A DNA stretch of 64,000 nucleotides, taken from Mytilus trossulus. Its lineage: Eukaryota > Mollusca > Bivalvia > Mytilida > Mytilidae. This document shows positions 58,009 to 64,000 of this stretch, in pieces (position 1 is the stretch's first letter; every line of letters starts with the position of its first letter). The stretch is from assembly GCF_036588685.1 (NCBI RefSeq), contig NC_086375.1:63755314-63819313 (forward strand). Direction: 5' to 3'. The notes beneath the pieces are model-generated. The model ran no database searches, had not been told where the DNA came from, and was given only the letters and a program-made list of their open reading frames with translations. Made by a program: the position numbers and the translations under genes.

Positions 58009-58860
58009 ATATACAAATTTGCCTTTTCAGACTGCAGAATTATGTTGAGTGTAGTTTTGAATTTGAATTTATGTTATTTTACATTATTGCTTCCTTGGTA
58101 TATTTACTTTCTTTTTATTTGTTTTCAGGTATGTACTACATCCTTTAAACTGGTATTGACAAACTGACAAATTCTAGCATTGAAGAATATGTGTTAGTGT
58201 GCATGAAGCTTTAACTTGTAATCATTTCGATATGATAAAGGCGATGTGTAGCTAAATGAATTTTTATTAAATTTTTAATTTCTCGTATTGATTGTTAATT
58301 CATAAATTAGTATAGCGCAATGAAATGAGTTTGAAATTTATTGAAATTCGTGGTTTATTTAAAAAAAAAAAAAGGAAGATGAAATTGAATTATCTGCCTT
58401 CGTTTATATTTGCCACTGACTATTTGTTTAGCAAACGAAACGTGTCAACAAAGATAATTGAGAGTAATTAATAATTTTTCGGGCAAAAATGTAGCAAAAC
58501 CAAAATTAAATTATAATACATTTTGTAAATAAACGACTTTATAGATTTTAGACAAGTACAAGACGTCTCCAACATATACATCAATATTTCAAGTGAATCT
58601 GTATAAACATGTATTTATTAATTTTTACTCGGCGTTGTAAGTCTTATTATTTTTTCAATTAGCGTTACCCTTTAATGCACTACACTAACGGAGATTGTCA
58701 CACATATATTTATTTCTAAATTCCCCTACAACATATAGATAATTCAGCTGATCTGTAATATTCCATCTTCATGCCTTTCTTCATGCCTTATACAATCACG
58801 ACTGTAATACGATGCTAGATAAAAACTGACGAGGAAAGGGTACACCCGGCAACGGAAAGG
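58009..58860. other. Flank of the glycine-rich gene, no supported feature
   Basis: AT-rich sequence with chance open frames only. A 12-A run is at about 58361-58373. Confidence 0.4.
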
Positions 58861-58872
58861 TTGATTTTTGAC

Positions 58873-58970
58873 GAGCCTAGTTGGTCGAGTGGTCTAGCGC
58901 GCCGGAAATGGTGCAAAGCGATTTGGTACCTAGTTATCGTAGTTACATGAATTCCGGACAGTTTTAACAA
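58873..58970 (+). repeat. tRNA-like segment, possible SINE head
   Basis: 'GCCTAGTTGGTCGAGTGGTC' contains a good pol III A box (TGGNNNAGTGG type), as in tRNA-Leu or tRNA-Ser genes. A recognisable B box (GGTTCGANTCC) is not present, and the segment does not fold as a complete tRNA by eye, so a tRNA gene is not claimed. Confidence 0.35.
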
Positions 58971-59368
58971 AAAATTTCCATCTAACATTGTTGGGCTGTT
59001 ATTTAGACGAATTACATTTACAGGTATCGAATAGGTAGGGAATAAGGAATAAGTAACGAATAGGTAAAGACGAAAAAGAATAAGGAATAAGTAACGAACA
59101 AGGAATAAGGAATACGTTACAAACTTGACGACCCTGCATCTATCCAGGTAAAAACGGATGTAGATAAGAAACATTTTCAGATCATTGTATAAGAATTTTG
59201 CTGCCTTGTAGATAATTCAAAATTTGGATGAAGTTCAAGATTATTTATCAAAATACAAAATTGGTTGGTATATTATTCAACCTCCGTTGGCCAATATAAT
59301 AGGATAAAAAAACGATGCTGTATACTAAATCGTTCTTTATCTTTTCTCATCTTTTTCATTTAGCCCTT

Positions 59369-59544
59369 CAGGTTCTAAAGTGTGGAACTGGTGGACCCAA
59401 ATTGTTCTCTTCTACTCCTCGCCGTGGTGTCCCATTCGGTGGTGTTGACTTCTGTGATTTGGATAGTATGGGATTGAATGGGACACCACGGCATGAAGGT
59501 AAGAGAAAACATTTGGATCCACCAGCTCCATACTTTAGAACCTG
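59369..59544. mobile_element. 176-bp near-perfect hairpin MITE
   Basis: The ends are 'CAGGTTCTAAAGTGTGGAAC' and 'GCTCCATACTTTAGAACCTG'. The pairing continues through 'GGTGGACCCAAAT' and 'CCGTGGTGTCCCATTC' on the left and 'GAATGGGACACCACGG' and 'ATTTGGATCCACC' on the right, so almost the whole element is one hairpin. It yields open frames of 67-76 codons on both strands that are not genes. No target duplication is clear. Confidence 0.88.
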
Positions 59545-59814
59545 ATGGTCTGAATTTGACTGTACCAGTAGCATTCATATTAAAAACTGGATATCACATT
59601 TAAATTTTGAAGTGATGTTGTGTATAAAGCCTCTAAAATTAAAGATGATCCGTATCATCTAATTGATCTTTTGAATACAATTATTTCTAAAGATTATCAA
59701 TAAAACACAGTATATTTTTACAAATATTGTTTTATCGGTACTGACATTTTTTTTGTTTATGAAAAATAAAACATAACTGAATTGCTATGTGTATGTACAG
59801 TTATAATTACTTTA

Positions 59815-60225
59815 TCTCGGTTAGGGGAGGTTTTAGTGCTCACAAGTAAACTCCGTCACATTCTTTAGGTGTCTGACCCAAGTCATGATCCTTTATTACA
59901 GTGTTTTTTTTGTTGTGTCTGTCGGTAAGGGGAGGGGTTAGCTCTCACAAGTAAACTCCGTCACATTCTTTAGGTGTCTGACCCAAGTCATGATCCTTTA
60001 TTACAGTGTTTTTTTTGTTGTGTCTGTCGGTAAGGGGAGGGGTTAGCGCTCACAAGTTAAGTGCGCCATATTCTTTAGGTGTCTGACCCAAGTCAGGATC
60101 CTTTATTACAGTGTTTGTTTTGTGTCTATCGGTTAGGGGAGGGTTTAACGCTCACAAGTAAACTCCGCCATATTCTTTTGGTGTCTAACCCAAGTCAGAA
60201 TCCTTTATTACAGTTTTTCTTTGTG
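59815..60225 (+). repeat. Four-copy tandem repeat of about 105 bp
   Basis: 'CACAAGTAAACTCCGTCACA' or a variant starts at 59841, 59946, 60051 and 60153. Each unit holds 'GGGGAGGGGTTAG', 'TTCTTTAGGTGTCTGACCCA' and 'CCTTTATTACAGTG'. The spacing is 105, 105 and 102 bp. Confidence 0.92.
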
Positions 60226-60800
60226 TCTTTCGTTATTGTTTTCGTAAATTGTTTTGTTGTAAATTTGACCGTTAGTTTCCTTATTAAATTCTTCATGTCT
60301 GGGACTTTAATAGCAGATTATACGGTATGTTTTGGACGTATCGATAATAGTAAACACAAAAGCGTCTTCAATGTTTCGTATGCTTTACTAGTCTAAAATA
60401 TACAAGAGAGACGTCGGCAAGTGACGACGTTGCGGGCCTATTGTTACGTAAATGGCGGTAAAACGTTAAACAAATAAAAGAGTATAAAATAACTATAACT
60501 AATTCACAACATCCTGGTCACGGCACCAATGTTTTGGACGTATCGATAATAGTAAACACAAAAGCGTTTTCAATGTTTCGTATGCTTTACTAGTCTATAA
60601 TATACAAGAGAGACGTCGGCAAGTGACGACATTGCGGGCCTATTGTTGCGTAAATGGCGGTAAAACGTTAAACAAATAAAAGAGTATAAAATAACTATAA
60701 CTAATTCACAACACGGTATGTGTTTTTCTCATTGTTGAAGGCCGTAAGATGGCATATAACTGCTAGCTACCGCTTCATTTTAACACTTGCTGATATTTGT
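60226..60800 (+). repeat. Dispersed repeat family H, copy 2, split by an LTR element
   Basis: The left part ends '...AGATTATACGGTA' and the right part continues 'CGGTATGTGTTTTTCTCATT' then 'GTTGAAGGCCGTAAGATGG'. This corresponds to 'GGCTATGTGGTTTGGGCTTT' and the following block at 50068-50115. The junction is the 5-bp duplication CGGTA. Confidence 0.7.
60328..60713 (-). mobile_element. Miniature LTR element: LTR - 18-bp PBS - LTR
   Basis: Two 184-bp direct repeats (60328-60511 and 60530-60713) each begin TG and end CA and differ at about four positions. The 18-bp spacer at 60512-60529, read on the minus strand, is 'TTGGTGCCGTGACCAGGA'. After one T this is TGG-T-GCCGTGA-CCAGGA, the complement of a tRNA-His 3' end (CCA, discriminator A, acceptor stem TCACGGC, T-stem CCTGG). 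CGGTA is duplicated on both sides (60323-60327 and 60714-60718). There is no coding sequence and no polypurine tract. The structure fits a TRIM-type non-autonomous element or an aberrant LTR retrotransposon product; an intact autonomous relative is not in the window. Confidence 0.92.
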
Positions 60801-61954
60801 TTCACAATCAAACCATATCTCTTCATTTTATGTGCATGTAATTAATCATGTCAGTTCCAAGGAAATAATAGCATTGCTCTGTTTCTAGCCAAAGGTTTTT
60901 TGGAATCTGACATATCGTGTGAACCCTTGATGTGTTTAAAAATAAATAGACTTGCATATTTCACATCGTTGCGTTTGAAAATCTATGAAAATAATCACAA
61001 AATTTGTATGGTTTTCTGTATTTAATTTAATTAATTGAGAGTAGTAACATCTGAGCGTGCATAGTGGTTAGTTGCATATGTGTTTACCAAAAAGCCTCAA
61101 AACTTTTGATAGGAAGAAAATCGGAGAAATGTCTGGCGAATGAGCAAATTGGACGCATTTAATTAGGTAAAAAACTGAGGTCGAATGATTTTTTTTAGTT
61201 AAAAACTTCCAAAAGGTTGCACATATAGTCCCATTTGCATGGCATTATAACTATAGCTAGTAACAGGATATCACTTGGACTAGCAGTAGAAACAGCACCG
61301 TGAAAAATCACTCAAGCGCTCCTGTCACCTGAGTTCAAGTCAACTATATTTATACAGGGGGAAAACACGGGACAGTTGATAAAGTGCAGATAATCTAAAT
61401 AGAGTAGTCTCCCTTTGGTCACAATTTTAGCATTTATTAAAGTTTTCATGGACATACATGTAATCAATGACAACCAAAGCCAATATTCTATCGATTTTAA
61501 CAAGATACAAAATTGTTTTGCCATTGCTCTGACTCGTGATTTTTTTAAAAAGATTTTATATTGAGATTTTGATGTTCTAAAAGTTACTGAATCAAATGTT
61601 CTTAAGGGCATACGATACAGTTTTGACCCTGTATTTACAAGTTCATGAAAATTTGCATATAGGCTATATTTTACCTGCTTAAATCAAATTTGTTATAAAA
61701 ATTATACCTTCATGTGCTACCTTTTGAGTAAAATGAGGTCGAAATTTCGTATATTTACTCAAAATGCAGATTTGTGGCCTTAATTTCTTTTTCGGAAGAA
61801 AGACATAACTTTTCTGTTATAAAAGATAAACATATTTTTTTTTGGTTAAATAATCGGTAATTTCTGTATTTTATAAGTATCCTAAAAAATATGCATTTTT
61901 TTATTCAGAAATAACTCATATTATCAAATGTTCATAAATTGAAGAAAAAACTTC
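60801..61954. other. Intergenic DNA without supported features
   Basis: No gene was found. 'AAGGGCATACGATACAGTTT' at about 61605 looks like the edge of a dispersed repeat, but its extent is unclear. The minus-strand open frame at 61312-61611 has no known motif. Confidence 0.4.
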
Positions 61955-62650
61955 AGAGATTGAATAAATCCGATAATCCACGAATAACTATGTAAGAATC
62001 TGTTTCTCTAATGATTAAAAAATACATTTCCTTTTTTTGTTAACCGAAACTCCCCTTCGAGTGCCTTTCACATTGCACGAAGTTGTCAATTTCATTAACA
62101 CCTGTTAGCATGTTTTGATTCATTCAGTAAGCGTAAAAGGTCATGACCCTTAAAATCATCCAATGATCTTTTGAGATCAACAGACAGCAACCACACGTTG
62201 ATTAAATTTTTTTATACAATGGGTTCAAAGAGGGATAAATTTCCATAGAATTAGAGAAATATAGATTCTTACATTCATACCAGTGGATTATCGGATTTAT
62301 CCAATCGAGATAGTTAAAATTTATAATTTAACTATCGAGATTGGATAAATCCGATAATTCACGAGTAACTATGTAAGAATCTGTTTCTCTAATGATTAAA
62401 AAGACATTTTCTTTTTTGTTAACCGAAAATCCCCTTCGAGTGCGTTTCACATTGCACGAAGTTGTCAATTTCATTAACACCTGTTATCATATTTTGATTC
62501 ATTTAGTTAGCTAAAAAGGTCATGACCCTTAAAATCATCCAATGATCTTTTGAGATCACCAGCAACCACACGTTGATTAATTTTTTTTATACAATGGGTT
62601 CAGAAAGGGATAAATTTCCATAGAATTAAAGAAACAGATTTATAAAATTT
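61955..62650. repeat. Inverted-repeat element with an adjacent direct duplication
   Basis: 'AATAAATCCGATAATCCACG' followed by 'AACTATGTAAGAATCTGTTT' (from 61962) is mirrored by 'ATAGATTCTTACATTC' and 'GTGGATTATCGGATTTATCC' (ending about 62303). The whole unit then recurs from 62345 to about 62640, including 'CGAAGTTGTCAATTTCATTA' and 'CCAATGATCTTTTGAGATCA'. Between the copies lies a palindrome ('CGGATTTATCCAATC...GATTGGATAAATCCG', 62291-62354). Confidence 0.85.
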
Positions 62651-62659
62651 GGGTCACAT

Positions 62660-63140
62660 AATCTCCCTGCAAAATTAATAATATATAAAGTTTTTTTTCA
62701 TTTGGTCTTCCGTGTGTACCTGATAACGGCTGTATCAAAATCATTGACATTATACAAATTTGATTACTTAACATGAATGGTTGGGGATTGTTAGAGCAAG
62801 GTAAATCTCCGCGTCCATCCTTGTTTAAGGAGGTTTATTTTAGTTTAATGTAGTTTGTGTATTATTTCCTATGAGCATGGTGCTGTCTGTTATGCTTCGA
62901 CTTTTCGATTTTTAAATTGAGATTGTTTTTGTTATAGTTATATTATTTATTTGGAGACCGAGTCGGGTAAACTTACGAAGAAATCATTAAACATTAGGAA
63001 ACAGAGACATGAGGTAGATATAATGAATATAACAAAATACTTTATATAATTACCTATTTCTATGCTAATCGATATTTCATATGTTTGGCATCTCTCCCTG
63101 CCGACATCACTATCTTGTTTTCAGTACATCAATACCTGAA
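62660..63140. other. Intergenic DNA without supported features
   Basis: Nothing recognisable between the duplicated inverted-repeat element and the minisatellite. Confidence 0.4.
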
Positions 63141-63149
63141 CGATAGATG

Positions 63150-63715
63150 ATCTACAGGTACAACTTTTGATCGTGCACTTCTTCTAGATTACAGATAGGT
63201 ACAACTTTCGATCGTGCACTTCTTCTAGATTACAGATAGGTACAACTTTCGATCGTGCACTTCTTCTAGATTACAGATAGGTACAACTTTCGATCGTGCA
63301 CTTCTTCTAGATTACAGATAGGTACAACTTTCGATCGTGCACTTCTTCTAGATTACAGATAGGTACAACTTTCGATCGTGCACTTCTTCTATATTACAGA
63401 TAGGTACAACTTTCGATCGTGCACTTCTTCTATATTACAGATAGGTACAACTTTCGATCGTGCACTTCTTCTATATTACAGATAGGTACAACTTTCGATC
63501 GTGCACTTCTTCTATATTACAGATAGGTACAACTTTCGATCGTGCACTTCTTCTAGATTACAGATAGGTACAACTTTCGATCGTGCACTTCTTCTAGATT
63601 ACAGATAGGTACAACTTTCGATCGTGCACATCTTCTAGATTACAGATAGGTACAACTTTCGATCGTGCACATCTTCTAGATTACAGATAGGTACAACTTT
63701 CGATCGTTTACCGCT
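63150..63715 (+). repeat. 41-bp minisatellite, about 14 copies
   Basis: The unit reads 'ATAGGTACAACTTTCGATCG' plus 'TGCACTTCTTCTAGATTACAG'. 'ACAACTTTCGATCG' recurs every 41 bp from about 63160 to 63693. Units differ at only a few positions (CTAGATT versus CTATATT; CACTTC versus CACATC), and variants are clustered, which suggests recent local expansion. Confidence 0.95.
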
Positions 63716-64000
63716 TCTTGCTCGAAAGGCTTGTTATGAATTAAGTATTTAATCAACGGATCAAAAGGGAAATGTAAGTAAAGGCGGGATAAATAAACAG
63801 AAATATTTCGCTTCGAACTCCCCAAATTATCCTAGATAAAAAGCTTTGTGTCTTTTCGAAGACCAGTAAGGACTTATTTGTGAGAGCTGACATCTCCTGT
63901 AATAAAAGCTCTGCTACTACACAATGGTACAAGTCGAGTGGTGACATACGATGTCTGACTTGCCAGCAAATACTTCATACTCAAACATCTACTATATATT
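63716..64000. other. Window end, no supported feature
   Basis: A short minus-strand open frame (63753-63947) shows no recognisable motif. Confidence 0.4.

Noticed and set aside
63150..63715. CRISPR-like array
   Set aside because: The units are contiguous 41-bp tandem copies with no unique spacers, and the genome is eukaryotic.

Overview
This is an AT-rich, intron-containing, repeat-dense stretch of animal genome. Spliced genes with GT-AG introns, the dispersed repeat families and the two recognisable proteins all fit a marine bivalve. The repeats closely resemble families I associate with mussels (Mytilus), but that attribution rests on recall and no database search was run. Most of the window is intergenic or intronic DNA occupied by mobile elements of many classes.

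Three protein genes can be supported. (1) 18003-23753, minus strand: a four-exon gene for an SLC46-type (proton-coupled folate transporter-like) major facilitator. All three splice junctions join in frame to give 499 residues. (2) 41769-44129, minus strand: a three-exon gene for a small SAM-domain protein resembling SAMD15, with every intron in phase 0 and 140 residues. (3) 56573-57622, plus strand: a secreted glycine-rich protein with short collagen-like blocks around a Trp-Tyr/Gly repeat block, a candidate extracellular-matrix (shell or byssus) protein.

Layout. 1-15750 is mostly intergenic, with old repeat copies, several small inverted-repeat transposons and a 4 x 169 bp tandem array. 15755-17545 and 38065-39377 are oppositely oriented copies of one family with a 501-bp tandem core. 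23975-24790 is a LINE 3' end. 26105-31440 is bracketed by inverted 'CACACGATACG' ends and may be one large decayed element. 32137-37862 is a nest: a minus-strand LINE with endonuclease and reverse transcriptase has been split by a Penelope-like retroelement and by a second, plus-strand LINE tail. 51150-52237 is a Harbinger-like non-autonomous element. 53228-54200 is a second Penelope-like relic. 54937-56433 is a 1.5-kb inverted-repeat element filled with self-complementary tandem repeats and flanked by a 5-bp target duplication. 60328-60713 is a miniature LTR element made of two 184-bp LTRs separated by nothing but an 18-bp primer-binding site that matches the 3' end of tRNA-His. 63150-63715 is a 41-bp minisatellite.

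The three genes show no obvious functional link. The most unusual objects are the satellite-filled inverted-repeat element, the LTR-PBS-LTR miniature element and the glycine-rich protein gene immediately downstream of the satellite element.
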